Shown here: piece by piece, positions 9,278-18,271 of the stretch
Layout: every line of letters starts with the position of its first letter
Position numbering within the stretch: position 1 is the stretch's first letter
Origin: JAIDVZ01 sp964486285
GTDB taxonomy: Bacteria; Verrucomicrobiota; Verrucomicrobiia; Opitutales; JAIRKQ01
Assembly: GCA_964486285.1 (NCBI GenBank)
Contig: CAZALH010000001.1
Location: 62,001 to 126,000, forward strand
Direction: 5' to 3'
DNA: 64,000 nt
The notes under the pieces: generated by a model
Told to the model about the DNA's origin: nothing
Database searches by the model: none
Seen by the model: only the letters and a program-made list of their open reading frames with translations
Position numbers and translations under genes: made by a program

Positions 9278-9736
9278 TTAATCGATTTTAATTTTCTTAA
9301 AATTTTCTGATATTCTCTCTCGTGGAACTGTTATCGTCAATATTCCATTATCTAATTTAGCTTTCGATTTTTCAAACTTAGCGTCATTTAAACATATACT
9401 GCGACTCGATAAGTTACACATTCTTTCACGACGTAAATAATTTCCATTCTCTTCACTTTTTTCTTCTGCGGAACAAGAGACAACAATAGTATTTTCGTTA
9501 AAAGATAGATCAATATCTTCTTTTTTCACTCCTGGTAATTCAACTTTAATTACATACTCCTTTTCTTTTTCTATCACATCCATTTTGCAGAAATCATGTG
9601 ATAAATACGTTTCAAACTTACATGAATCAAAAAAATTGCGATCAAACCCCAACAAATGAGTATTAGTCAACACTAGTGTTGATAAACTTGCCAATATTAT
9701 CGCAACTTGATTTTTTAGTATTTTTACTGTTTTCAT
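9278..9736 (-). CDS. Small heat-shock protein (Hsp20) with N-terminal signal-like helix
   Basis: 152 residues. Residues 50-152 form an alpha-crystallin domain: VIKVELPGVKKEDIDLSF, then NYLRRERM and the conserved LDNGILTITVPR. Small heat-shock proteins are ATP-independent holdases that bind unfolding proteins. This one begins with a basic N-terminus and a 20-residue hydrophobic stretch (about residues 9-28), like a signal peptide or membrane anchor, which is unusual because Hsp20 proteins are normally cytosolic. A periplasmic or membrane-bound chaperone is therefore possible. The short IXI-type tail motif is not obvious. It lies 30 bp upstream of the hydrolase gene on the same strand and is probably co-transcribed with it. 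Confidence 0.87.
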   Translation of the reverse strand: MKTVKILKNQVAIILASLSTLVLTNTHLLGFDRNFFDSCKFETYLSHDFCKMDVIEKEKEYVIKVELPGVKKEDIDLSFNENTIVVSCSAEEKSEENGNYLRRERMCNLSSRSICLNDAKFEKSKAKLDNGILTITVPRERISENFKKIKID

Positions 9737-9839
9737 ATGTAATTTTTTTAAAAATTTTCATGAAAAAGAAAAGTTATAAATTTTTTAAGCAAAAAGAAAT
9801 ATTTTACAAAAATCACTTAATAATTTCAAAATATTTATA

Positions 9840-9916
<77 letters not shown>

Positions 9917-9993
9917 ATAAAGTTGATAACAGTTAAAAATCAATAGAATGTAAATTTGCAAGCTTTTATTGAAATTCATATTACAAATTTAGT

Positions 9994-10512
9994 TTAAATG
10001 ACAGAATTAGGGCATTGTAACTGCACTAAATTACTCCATAACTCATCTTGTTTTATATCTAATCCAGCTAATTTATCACCATTAAACACAATCCATAAAC
10101 CACGATTAATTTCTTGATGAATATTGGAAATATTTACGTAACCCCTGTAGCCACGCAGTTGAATATTATTATATTTTTCTTTCAATATCAAAGCTTCCCG
10201 TAATTCAATAGCGTAATACAACTCTAATTGATGTTTATTCCACACCCACGCTACAAATGTATATAATCCTTTGTCACATGGCCCACCATAGTAAATAGGA
10301 ACAGTATCAAATTCACAAGAAATATCATTATAATTAATATCACTCAAAAATTTATGATATGGACGATTTAAAATCACTCCCGTTATTCCTCCTGCATAAT
10401 AATCACCAACTAAAATAACACATTGCTTAAAAACTTCATCCTGTATCACTGGATGAGCAACTAAGATTCGACCAATTAAATAATTAGATCTAGCGTGCTT
10501 GTTACTATGCAT
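9994..10512 (-). CDS. YqgE/AlgH (UPF0301) family protein
   Basis: 172 residues, close to the family norm of about 185. The conserved N-terminus is visible (IGRILVAHPVIQDEVFKQCVI), followed by GGITGVILNRP and YYGGPC, all signatures of the family. The molecular function is unsettled; the name AlgH comes from a reported link to alginate production in Pseudomonas. It is a single soluble domain without a signal peptide. It is transcribed away from the rpmI-rplT-pheS cluster, and its start region faces the rpmI leader. Confidence 0.9.
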   Translation of the reverse strand: MHSNKHARSNYLIGRILVAHPVIQDEVFKQCVILVGDYYAGGITGVILNRPYHKFLSDINYNDISCEFDTVPIYYGGPCDKGLYTFVAWVWNKHQLELYYAIELREALILKEKYNNIQLRGYRGYVNISNIHQEINRGLWIVFNGDKLAGLDIKQDELWSNLVQLQCPNSVI

Positions 10513-10639
10513 GTAGGAGGCAAGTGTAATTAAAATGTATACAAAAGCAATGCATTTCTTCCCTTATATCTTGCAAGATAAATTTTTAATAAAAATAGCT
10601 TTACACAAGCTGCAAAAAATAATTATAAGGTATACTGTT

Positions 10640-10834
10640 ATGCAAAAAACAAAAAAAGCATTTGCAAAGCGTTTTAAGATAACTGCTAAAGGTAAAGTTA
10701 TGCGACGCACACCAGGACGCAGACATTTGATGAGGCATAAATCATCTCGTCAGTTAAAGTCATCACGTGCTGATAAAATGATAGGATCTGCAATGGTTGC
10801 ACAGATTAAATACGCCATTTCAGCAGGATTATAA
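10640..10834 (+). CDS. rpmI: 50S ribosomal protein L35
   Basis: 64 residues from the ATG at 10640, preceded by AAGG nine bases upstream. The frame is open back to an ATG at 10535, but L35 proteins begin as here with MQKTKKAFAKRFKIT, so the extra 35 residues are not expected to be part of the protein. The product is very basic, with the typical GRRHLMRHKSSRQ segment, and binds 23S rRNA in the large subunit. It stands in the usual rpmI-rplT-pheS order. infC, often first in this operon, is not directly upstream. Confidence 0.97.
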   Translation: MQKTKKAFAKRFKITAKGKVMRRTPGRRHLMRHKSSRQLKSSRADKMIGSAMVAQIKYAISAGL

Positions 10835-10907
10835 GACATAACTAATTATTGTTTGTATGGCGAAGGCGGCCTACAGTACGAAAATATAAAATAAATAAAG
10901 GAAAAAC

Positions 10908-11261
10908 ATGCCAAGAGTAACAAATGGAGTTGCAACTCATAAACGTCGTAAAAGGTTAGTAAAACAAACCCGTGGATATTTCGGGAAAAAGTCAAAACTG
11001 TTTCGTTATGCGAAAGATGCACTGTGGCGCGCAGGTAAGTTTGCATATCGAGATCGAAAACGATTAAAGACAAACATGCGCCAATTGTGGATTATTAGAA
11101 TCAATGCTGTTTGCCGCGAGCATGGATTGCCGTACAATCGATTTATAAATGGGCTAAAAAGAGCAGGCATAACATTAAACAGGAAATCATTAAGTGAACT
11201 TGCTATACATGACATGCCAACTTTTGTAACTCTTATAGAAAAAGCTAAGTCTGCACTATAG
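10908..11261 (+). CDS. rplT: 50S ribosomal protein L20
   Basis: 117 residues, the standard L20 length. Family hallmarks are MPRVTNGVATHKRRKR at the start, then GYFGKKSKLFRYAKDA and LWIIRINAVCREHGLPYNRF. L20 binds 23S rRNA early in large-subunit assembly, and in some bacteria it represses its own operon. It starts 73 bp after rpmI with an AAGGAAAAAC ribosome site. pheS follows after about 50 bp. Confidence 0.98.
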   Translation: MPRVTNGVATHKRRKRLVKQTRGYFGKKSKLFRYAKDALWRAGKFAYRDRKRLKTNMRQLWIIRINAVCREHGLPYNRFINGLKRAGITLNRKSLSELAIHDMPTFVTLIEKAKSAL

Positions 11262-11313
11262 CTATAGTTTAATATTAAACATAAACAGAGCGTGGCAAGG
11301 AGTGTTTTATCCC

Positions 11314-12345
11314 GTGAGTGAAAATTTTGAAAGCATCCTCTTAGAAGCAAATGCTGCGGTAAAGCAGGCAAAAAATCGATCAGAATTTGAAAGCTGTAAA
11401 GCTATCTTTTTAGGATCTAATGGTAAACTCAAGGAACTTTTAAAAGTGTTAGCGCATGCGCCTAAAGAAAAGAAACCAATATTAGGGCAAAAAATCAATC
11501 AATGTAAAACACAGCTTGAAGAAATTTTCTCAAACAAATTTGAAGAAATTGAAAACTCTGAACTACTGAACGATATTGGTAGCAGCATTGATCCCACTAT
11601 CGATGTAATGCAGTCTGGCAGTATACATCCACTATCGCAAATCCAAGAACTAATTGTTGATATTTTCAAAAAAATTGGATTTACAGTGGCGACAGGCACT
11701 GAGATCGAAACGGAATGGTTCTGTTATGATGCATTGAATATGCCAAATTCTCATCCTGCTCGTGATTCACACGATAGTTTCTTTCTAAAAGAAGGGAAAA
11801 TTGATAACATATCTCAACATCAAGACGAAAAATATATTCTGCGATCCCATACATCAACTGTCCAAATTAGGACAATGTTATCCGAAAAACCACCGTTAAG
11901 AATATTGTCACCTGGGCGCACATTTCGGCGTGATACACTAGACGCTACACATAGTCCAGTTTTTCATCAATGTGAAGGACTAATGGTTGATAATGACGTA
12001 AAAGTAACAGATTTAAAAGCGGTTTTAGATTTCTTTTTTAAAGAACTATTCGGTAATAAGTGTGAAACTCGTTTTCGACCAAGTTTCTTCCCATTTACTG
12101 AACCAAGTTTTGAAGTCGACTTTCGTGCCCCAAATATTGGTAAATTAAGCAACAAATGGGTAGAAGTTGTTGGGTGTGGAATTGTTGACCCTAAAGTATT
12201 TTCGAACGTAGGGTACTCCCCTGAAGAATGGAGTGGGTATGCTTTTGGAATGGGAATTGAACGCATAGCAATGCTAATGTATGGCATTGAAGATATTCGA
12301 TTATTTTATCAAAATGATGTTCGATTTTTACAGCAATTTGCATAA
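11314..12345 (+). CDS. pheS: Phenylalanine--tRNA ligase alpha subunit
   Basis: 343 residues from the GTG at 11314, which has AAGGAG eleven bases upstream. A GTG at 11302 in the same frame overlaps that ribosome site and is less likely. The order is an N-terminal coiled-coil arm (about 1-95) and then the class II aminoacylation core, with motif 2 (RTFRRDTLDATHSPVFHQCE) and motif 3 (GFGMGIERIAMLMYGI-like: YAFGMGIERIAMLMYG). It forms an (alpha-beta)2 enzyme with PheT, which charges tRNA-Phe in the cytoplasm. pheT is not next to it, unlike in many bacteria, and a radical SAM gene follows instead. Confidence 0.97.
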   Translation: MSENFESILLEANAAVKQAKNRSEFESCKAIFLGSNGKLKELLKVLAHAPKEKKPILGQKINQCKTQLEEIFSNKFEEIENSELLNDIGSSIDPTIDVMQSGSIHPLSQIQELIVDIFKKIGFTVATGTEIETEWFCYDALNMPNSHPARDSHDSFFLKEGKIDNISQHQDEKYILRSHTSTVQIRTMLSEKPPLRILSPGRTFRRDTLDATHSPVFHQCEGLMVDNDVKVTDLKAVLDFFFKELFGNKCETRFRPSFFPFTEPSFEVDFRAPNIGKLSNKWVEVVGCGIVDPKVFSNVGYSPEEWSGYAFGMGIERIAMLMYGIEDIRLFYQNDVRFLQQFA

Positions 12346-12391
12346 AAAATAAAACATTGATTTTTTATTTTTAAATAAAAGAAATGTTCAT

Positions 12392-13342
12392 GTGCGCATA
12401 ACCGAAATCTCATCAAAATCAGCCTTACATTTTCACCAACAAGGCTATGCTACTAATTGGGATATTAATACTTTTCGAGGCTGCATGCATAAATGTGTAT
12501 ACTGTTTTGCCCAATATTCTCACAAGTATTTAAATAGTGACCAATTTTTTGATGAAATTTTAGTAAAAACTAACATTGTACAAGCTTTAGAGAGGGACTT
12601 ATGCAATAAAAATTGGAAGTATTTACCAGTAAATGCGGGTGGAGTAACGGACTGTTACCAACCAATTGAAAAAAAATATCAATTGATGCCCCAAGTTATA
12701 AATCTCTTCATAAAATATAAAAATCCATTAATAATTACTACAAAATCAACATTAATTTTAAGAGATATAGATTTACTATCGAAATTAAATGAAGTAGCTG
12801 GTGTTAAATTATTTATTTCAGCAAGTACATTTGATGAAAGTATACGCAAAAAAATCGAACCATGTGCCCCACCAACTGTTGATAGAATAAATATGTTAAA
12901 ATATTTTTCTGAAGTTGGAATATCTAGCACAATTTTACTAATGCCAATCATTCCATACATTAATGATAATTTAACAAATTTTGAAAAAATTTTTCAACTC
13001 GCTCACAATAATAAAGTTAGTAATATATTACATGCTTGTTTACATTTACGTGGACAAACTAAAAAATACTTTTTTAAATTTATAAAAAAACAATTTCCCA
13101 AAGTAGAAAACTTAATCGGCACGCTTTATAATGGCAGTTATGTATGCAAAAAATATTCACAACATGTTGCTAATCAAATAAATAAGCTACGCAAACAATA
13201 CAACATGTTTCATAAAGATATGGAGTTAACATCTCCAAATAAAATACTTCAGCTTAATTTATTTGAGTCTGATTCACGCAATACATCTGCGCCTAATGAG
13301 CGTAATTTTGCTTCAAAATTATCGTATCCACGATCTAAGTGA
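12392..13342 (+). CDS. Radical SAM protein, SPL/Rv2578c-like
   Basis: 316 residues from a GTG start. The radical SAM cluster motif CMHKCVYC (CxxxCxxC) lies near residues 31-38, just after NTFRGC, an arrangement found in the spore-photoproduct-lyase-like or Rv2578c-type radical SAM group. Downstream are the KSTLILRDIDLLSKL segment and a TIM-barrel-like core (ISASTFDESIRKKIEP). The substrate of this group is largely unknown; reductive cleavage of S-adenosylmethionine at the [4Fe-4S] cluster is expected. The last 94 bp run inside the 3' end of convergent murA, so its C-terminal roughly 30 residues are encoded opposite murA and may be recently acquired sequence. Confidence 0.85.
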   Translation: MRITEISSKSALHFHQQGYATNWDINTFRGCMHKCVYCFAQYSHKYLNSDQFFDEILVKTNIVQALERDLCNKNWKYLPVNAGGVTDCYQPIEKKYQLMPQVINLFIKYKNPLIITTKSTLILRDIDLLSKLNEVAGVKLFISASTFDESIRKKIEPCAPPTVDRINMLKYFSEVGISSTILLMPIIPYINDNLTNFEKIFQLAHNNKVSNILHACLHLRGQTKKYFFKFIKKQFPKVENLIGTLYNGSYVCKKYSQHVANQINKLRKQYNMFHKDMELTSPNKILQLNLFESDSRNTSAPNERNFASKLSYPRSK

Positions 13343-14538
13343 TAGACTCTATTAACTATAGTTTCTCCTTCTGCACACAAACCAGCCAAATACAGCGCTG
13401 CACTTGCTCGTAAATCTGAGGCCATAAGTTGTGCTCCAATTAACTTTTTAGAGCTTGATCCATGTATAATTGCATGTTCCCCTTCTACAATGATTCTTGC
13501 TCCCATACGGTTAAGTTCTGCAACATGCATAAATCGATTAGGATACACTTTTTCAGTTATAATTGAAATTCCATCCGATTGTGTGAGAAGTGCACAAAAT
13601 TGTGCCTGCAAATCTGTCGGGAAACCAGGATATGGCATAGTTGCAATTTCTACAGCGTTCAGTGCACTATTAGTACCATCAACAGTAATTGTTCCATCAA
13701 CATCTTCAGATATTTTTGCACCAATATCGTTCAATTTATCATATACCACACCACTAACATTAGGAACATTGCCTTTTATCAATATTTTCCCATGCGTCAT
13801 CAATGCTGCACAAATAAATGTCCCAGCTTCCATTCTATCCCCAATAATACGATACCGGCAACCATGTAATTCTTTTCCACCTTCAACTATCAAAGTACTT
13901 GTTCCAACTCCATTGATATTTGCTCCTAATTTTTGCAAGAAATGGCACAAATCAACCACCTCTGGCTCAAATGCTGCACAATCAATAATTGTGGTACCCT
14001 TAACTCTTAAAGCTGCCATCAAAATATTTGCAGTACCAGTAACCGTACTTCCATAACGGCCACCTAAAAATATACGTGCACTGTGCATATTTTGACCATC
14101 AATTAACAAGTTGCCATTTTTCACATCTACTTGACATCCAAGAAGTTGAAAACCTTTTATATGTAAATCTATTGGACGTTGTCCGATTACACATCCCCCT
14201 GGAATAGATACATCCGACATACCTGTTCTACATAGAAATGCACCCATCAAGCACACAGAAGCACGCATTTGTTTGACCATTTCATATGGTGCACATGGAG
14301 TAATATTTTCCGCACATATACCAACAGTATGAGCGTCTAAATATTCCACTTTTGCCCCAATATGGCGCAATATATTAACCATTAAACGGGTGTCACTCAA
14401 ATCTGGGACATTTTCAATAACGCACTCTTCTGAAGTCAACAAACATGCTGCCATTATTGGCAAACATGCATTTTTAGCCCCGCCAACAGTTACCTCTCCT
14501 CGCAATACCCGTCCACCACGAATACGCACAAAATCCAT
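13249..14538 (-). CDS. murA: UDP-N-acetylglucosamine 1-carboxyvinyltransferase
   Basis: 429 residues, the normal MurA length. It transfers enolpyruvate from phosphoenolpyruvate to UDP-GlcNAc, the first committed cytoplasmic step of peptidoglycan synthesis. Visible signatures: GGAKNACLPIMAACLL near the N-terminus (substrate Lys and Asn), MRASVCLMGAFLCR, and the active-site loop GGCVIGQRPIDLH with Cys116 (the fosfomycin-target Cys). Near the C-terminus are FPTDLQAQF and ASDLRASAALYLAG. It is followed on the other strand by the radical SAM gene, with a 94-bp 3' overlap. Confidence 0.98.
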   Translation of the reverse strand: MDFVRIRGGRVLRGEVTVGGAKNACLPIMAACLLTSEECVIENVPDLSDTRLMVNILRHIGAKVEYLDAHTVGICAENITPCAPYEMVKQMRASVCLMGAFLCRTGMSDVSIPGGCVIGQRPIDLHIKGFQLLGCQVDVKNGNLLIDGQNMHSARIFLGGRYGSTVTGTANILMAALRVKGTTIIDCAAFEPEVVDLCHFLQKLGANINGVGTSTLIVEGGKELHGCRYRIIGDRMEAGTFICAALMTHGKILIKGNVPNVSGVVYDKLNDIGAKISEDVDGTITVDGTNSALNAVEIATMPYPGFPTDLQAQFCALLTQSDGISIITEKVYPNRFMHVAELNRMGARIIVEGEHAIIHGSSSKKLIGAQLMASDLRASAALYLAGLCAEGETIVNRVYHLDRGYDNFEAKLRSLGADVLRESDSNKLS

Positions 14539-14556
14539 ATTTTACCAATCTAAGTA

Positions 14557-15126
14557 TTAATGAGCTCCCCTATTTTGAGAACGACGCCTACGCTGATTAT
14601 GACTGCGATGCCTGTATGAACGTGAAATTTTTTCGCCCTTTTGTTGATCATTGTGACATAAATTTTTATCACAAGATATCCCAAAAATGCCGAAAAATTT
14701 CTTAAAAAATCTTTTCAAAATACCACACTTATAACAACACTTGTCATTTTTACCATCAAACGTATTTTCTTTAAAATTTACTTTTCTTGGTGTTTTCGAC
14801 GAATTCTTTTTAGAATTATTCTTAGATTTCCTGTCGCTTTCTTTATCCACTATAGTAGTTGATTTTTGCTCTTCTATTCTAGCATCACTCACTGAATTAA
14901 TCCCAATAGCATCATTTCGTACAGCATCTACATCGATTTCTCCGACATTTGTAGACTCTATATTAGAAACCTTCTTCCTTGCTTGAATACGACCACGTTT
15001 TAAGTTATAATGAACGTATCCAGTTTCCCCATTATCAATCTTCTGTTCTATTTCACTATCTTCAACACCACCATCACTAGCTTTAGGCATAACATCAAGA
15101 TCTGTATCTTCCTTAAATTCAGGCAT
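14557..15126 (-). CDS. Hypothetical acidic/basic protein with Cys cluster
   Basis: 189 residues of no recognised family. The N-terminal third is acidic, the middle is rich in Lys, Ser and Asn, and the C-terminus is very basic (RHRSHNQRRRRSQNR), which suggests nucleic-acid or membrane contact. Residues about 130-160 hold Cys pairs (CCYKCG, then CDKNLCH) that could bind metal, with an amphipathic Phe/Lys-rich segment between them. No signal peptide. It starts upstream of murA on the same strand with an 18-bp gap and is probably co-transcribed with it. Confidence 0.55.
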   Translation of the reverse strand: MPEFKEDTDLDVMPKASDGGVEDSEIEQKIDNGETGYVHYNLKRGRIQARKKVSNIESTNVGEIDVDAVRNDAIGINSVSDARIEEQKSTTIVDKESDRKSKNNSKKNSSKTPRKVNFKENTFDGKNDKCCYKCGILKRFFKKFFGIFGISCDKNLCHNDQQKGEKISRSYRHRSHNQRRRRSQNRGAH

Positions 15127-15247
15127 AATAATTAACTTTACTTTTTTTTAGATTTAAACTTCGAAAACAGTGAGCAAATTTTTCAACTGTTTCTCTTTTC
15201 TATATCATATTAAAATTGCACATCTGTCGAGAAAAATATATAAATAT

Positions 15248-15535
15248 TTATGAAATAAAAATCTTCTTTATATTATCATTTACTATAAAAAGGCGGCAAT
15301 TTTTATTTTTCACACCATAAGACAATTTGTACTTCATATAGTCAGTTGTTATGAGTTTTAAATTTTTCTGGCAAATAATTATATCTGGTTTCATAATAAT
15401 CGCTGTAGCCAATCCTACAATTTCCTGCTGAGTAAAAATACACTTATAAGTTCTATTATGGTGCTTTATGTATGTTTCTTCTCGTGCACCAAACATGGGT
15501 CCTATAAATAATATCAATTTCGCGGTCATTATCAC
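15248..15535 (-). CDS. Hypothetical small protein
   Basis: 95 residues, starting at GTG 15535 or ATG 15529, neither with a convincing ribosome site. The segment IIMKPDIIICQKNLKL followed by RLFIVNDNIKKIF has the alternating hydrophobic strands seen in a receiver-like or Rossmann-like fold, but no phosphoacceptor Asp is placed as expected. It may be a diverged or decayed receiver domain. It sits alone between the upstream orphan and the ssrA promoter. Confidence 0.35.
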   Translation of the reverse strand: MIMTAKLILFIGPMFGAREETYIKHHNRTYKCIFTQQEIVGLATAIIMKPDIIICQKNLKLITTDYMKYKLSYGVKNKNCRLFIVNDNIKKIFIS

Positions 15536-15651
15536 TCAGGGGATAAATTGATAATCTACATAAAATGTAATACAACGAAACCAAAAAAACATATTTCAAT
15601 ATATTTCTTGCCAAAATTTACAATTCATTTAAAAATTCATAAAAATGTTCT

Positions 15652-15680
15652 TTGAAACTACTTTTTTTTACAAGTAAAAT
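15652..15680 (+). promoter_or_regulatory. Promoter of ssrA
   Basis: TTGAAA at 15652-15657 and TAAAAT at 15675-15680 are separated by 17 bases, a close match to a housekeeping sigma-70 type promoter. The mature tmRNA begins 12 bases downstream, which is consistent with a short 5' leader removed by RNase P. Confidence 0.75.
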
Positions 15681-15691
15681 GTAGGTTTTTA

Positions 15692-16067
15692 GGGGGTGAC
15701 ATGGATTCGACTACTAATCGTAGATCAATATTGCATGTCGAAGATGACGGTTGGCTTCGTAAAAATCCGTTAAAATCATAAATGACAAAAACATTATGAA
15801 ACTAAACTTCAGAAATGAAGTTGCCATTGCTGCTTAATTAAACAAGTAGCACGTCTAGTTATCAGACACTCGCTACGATAGCTAGGTGTGTATTTTAGCG
15901 AGTGAACGCTATGTTGTTGTGGTAAACATAGCAGTTCTAATACACCACAAAGGATAGTATAAGTTTTCTGTTGTACTTAAATTATCTTCGCTAAACATCA
16001 GATAAACATGTAGACATATTTTTTGAAAATTAGTAGGACGCGGGTTCAACTCCCGCCACCTCCACCA
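15692..16067 (+). ncRNA. ssrA: Transfer-messenger RNA (one-piece tmRNA)
   Basis: The 5' end GGGGGTGACATGGATTCGAC and 3' end TTCAACTCCCGCCACCTCCACCA are the standard tmRNA termini. Acceptor GGGGGTG pairs with CACCTCC and CCA is encoded. About 376 nt and undivided, unlike the two-piece tmRNAs of Alphaproteobacteria. The tag frame ends NEVAIAA followed by TAA at 15835-15837. Reading back in frame gives NDKNIMKLNFR before it, with the resume codon probably ATA at 15778 by alignment to other tmRNAs. tmRNA with SmpB frees stalled ribosomes and tags the product for proteases; ClpP is encoded at 39495. Confidence 0.96.
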
Positions 16068-16426
16068 GAAAAAATGTCATAATTAACTGACACTTAATAA
16101 AAAAATAACCATTTTAAAACAAGCAGATTAAATCACATAGAACAATTTAGAGACAATCGCTAAAACACAAATACAATAAATATTTTGACACTCGTAAATT
16201 TCTTCAGGAAAAAAATCTCAAAATTTTAAAAATATATATTTAACTCAAAATTTTCCTATCATTGACATTACAAGGATTTTCTAACCCTAAAATCTCAAAA
16301 TATTTATCACCCCATTTTTCAAGCTCTTATATTTCCAAAACACTTTCATAAGCAACCTGTTATAACTTTCCCCAAGTAAAAAAAGACGTTATATATTATA
16401 AAATAATCTTATATTTAATTAAAATT
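16068..16426. other. Intergenic spacer, no gene seen
   Basis: About 359 AT-rich bases between ssrA and the end of dxs. A weak hairpin (TGTCA/TGACA, 16076-16093) sits just after ssrA and may help end its transcript. No reading frame or RNA fold stood out otherwise. Confidence 0.5.
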
Positions 16427-18271
16427 TTAAATAAAGTTGGAAATTTTTTTTGCTATTGATGCTGCATCAAGATAATATTTCTTTCGAATAACTTCAGCAC
16501 TTGATCCATGCTCAATAAAATGATCAGGCCATCCAAAACGTAACACTGGAGTCGTTATCTTATGCTCATTAAAAAATTCTAAAATAGCACTTCCAAATCC
16601 ACCAGATAATACACCATCTTCAAGGGTCACAAGTAATTTGCACTGACTAGCTAGTTTAGTTAATAAATTCTCATCAAGCGGCTTAATAAAACGCGCATTA
16701 ACAATGCAACACGCCCCATTTAAAAAATTATCGACTTGCTCAGCAATATCTACAAAACATCCAAGCGCCAGTAAACAAATATTACCTTCCTCTTTTAAAA
16801 TTTCTGCTTTTCCAAGCTCCAAATCTTTTGTCTCAACTGATTCATTATCATAATAATATGAACTATTATACCTAATAAACACAGGTTTGTCACAATAAAT
16901 AAAGTGTCGCAACATACAACTCAATTCTGATGTATGACGTGGCTGCATAACAATAGCATTAGGTAAACAACGCGTATATACAATGTCAAATAACCCGTGA
17001 TGAGTTGCTCCATCATTTGGTGCCAATCCTGCACGATCTAGACAAAAAATTACAGGTAAATTTTGCAAGCAAATATCATGTAAAATCTGGTCAAAGGCGC
17101 GCTGCATAAAAGTGGAATATATCGCACAAATTGGACGCATACCAACTTTAGCTAATCCTGCACACATTGTAACAGCATGCTCTTCGGCTATGCCAACATC
17201 TAAATATCTATCTGGTAAATTATCTCTTATAAAACTTAGTCCTGTCCCTTTTCCCATAGCCGCTGTCACTGTAATTATTCGCTCATCAGATTGCGCTAAT
17301 TCAAGTACAGTTTTCCCCAACACGTCACGCATTAAAATTTTTTTATTCTGTTGATTAGGAGATAAATTATGAAATTTATCTGGAGCTAAAACAGCCTGAT
17401 GATTCCCCTTACCTTTTATCGTTTTAACATGTAATAGTATAGGATAATTAACTGATTTACACAAATTTAAATACTCTTCTAACTGTTCAATATTATGTCC
17501 ATCAATCGGACCTATATACCTCAACCCATAACGCTCAAAAAATGATGAAGACAATAGAAAATCTTTCAGTGCAAATTTTAATCTTCTACCTAAGTGACAT
17601 ATGCGCTTACCAATTTTTCCCTTATTTAATAACGCACTTAACTTATACAAAACACGCTCATACAATTTACTTTTTATAATTTTATTTAAATATATCGCTA
17701 GAGCACCAATATTACGCTCAATCGAATACTCGTTATCGTTTAAAACTACTATTAGGCGACGCGTGTTAGCAGCAACATTATTTAATGCTTCCATCGTTGG
17801 ACCACATGTCAATCCAGCATCACCTAATATAACAACAACATTAAATTTTTTTTCTAATTTATCACGCGCGATTGCTATACCTAATCCACTTGATAAGGCT
17901 GTTCCAGCATGTCCCGCAGTAAAAACATCATGCACACTTTCATTTATGCTACAAAATCCAGAATATCCTCCACTTTGACGAATAATGTTAAATTTTTCAT
18001 CATTACGTCCGGTCAACAACTTATGAACATATGACTGATGCGAAACATCGAATACTATTTTGTCTTCAGGGGAATGAAAAACGCGATGCAAAGCAATCGT
18101 CAATTCAACAACACCTAAATTTGAAGCTAAGTGCCCACCAGTTTTATTAATCACCTCCAATAATCGTTCGCGAATTTCTTGCGCCAAAATTGATAGTTCA
18201 AAACTACTCAATGCATCAAGATCACGCGGATTATTTATTGTTCCCAATAGAGACTGGCTGCACTGTATCAT
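16427..18271 (-). CDS. dxs: 1-deoxy-D-xylulose-5-phosphate synthase
   Basis: 614 residues, the standard length. It condenses pyruvate and glyceraldehyde 3-phosphate with thiamine diphosphate, the first step of the MEP isoprenoid pathway. Visible: HLASNLGVVELTIALH, YVHKLLTGR, GHAGTALSSGLGIA, the transketolase Glu in VGIAEEHAVTMCAGLAKVG, and a C-terminal transketolase domain. The TPP-binding motif reads GDAGLTCGPTMEALNN instead of the usual GDGALTGG, so the third residue of GDG is Ala. The ATG lies 41 bp inside the end of the upstream prc-like gene, so the two are probably translated together. Confidence 0.97.
   Translation of the reverse strand: MIQCSQSLLGTINNPRDLDALSSFELSILAQEIRERLLEVINKTGGHLASNLGVVELTIALHRVFHSPEDKIVFDVSHQSYVHKLLTGRNDEKFNIIRQSGGYSGFCSINESVHDVFTAGHAGTALSSGLGIAIARDKLEKKFNVVVILGDAGLTCGPTMEALNNVAANTRRLIVVLNDNEYSIERNIGALAIYLNKIIKSKLYERVLYKLSALLNKGKIGKRICHLGRRLKFALKDFLLSSSFFERYGLRYIGPIDGHNIEQLEEYLNLCKSVNYPILLHVKTIKGKGNHQAVLAPDKFHNLSPNQQNKKILMRDVLGKTVLELAQSDERIITVTAAMGKGTGLSFIRDNLPDRYLDVGIAEEHAVTMCAGLAKVGMRPICAIYSTFMQRAFDQILHDICLQNLPVIFCLDRAGLAPNDGATHHGLFDIVYTRCLPNAIVMQPRHTSELSCMLRHFIYCDKPVFIRYNSSYYYDNESVETKDLELGKAEILKEEGNICLLALGCFVDIAEQVDNFLNGACCIVNARFIKPLDENLLTKLASQCKLLVTLEDGVLSGGFGSAILEFFNEHKITTPVLRFGWPDHFIEHGSSAEVIRKKYYLDAASIAKKISNFI

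Noticed and set aside
10535..10639. N-terminal extension of L35
   Set aside because: L35 proteins start at the ATG at 10640; the extra 35 residues are unlike the family.
13490..14056. 188-codon open frame opposite murA
   Set aside because: It lies wholly antisense to a clear murA and has no family features or ribosome site.
17601..17978. 125-codon open frame opposite dxs
   Set aside because: Antisense shadow of a conserved enzyme.
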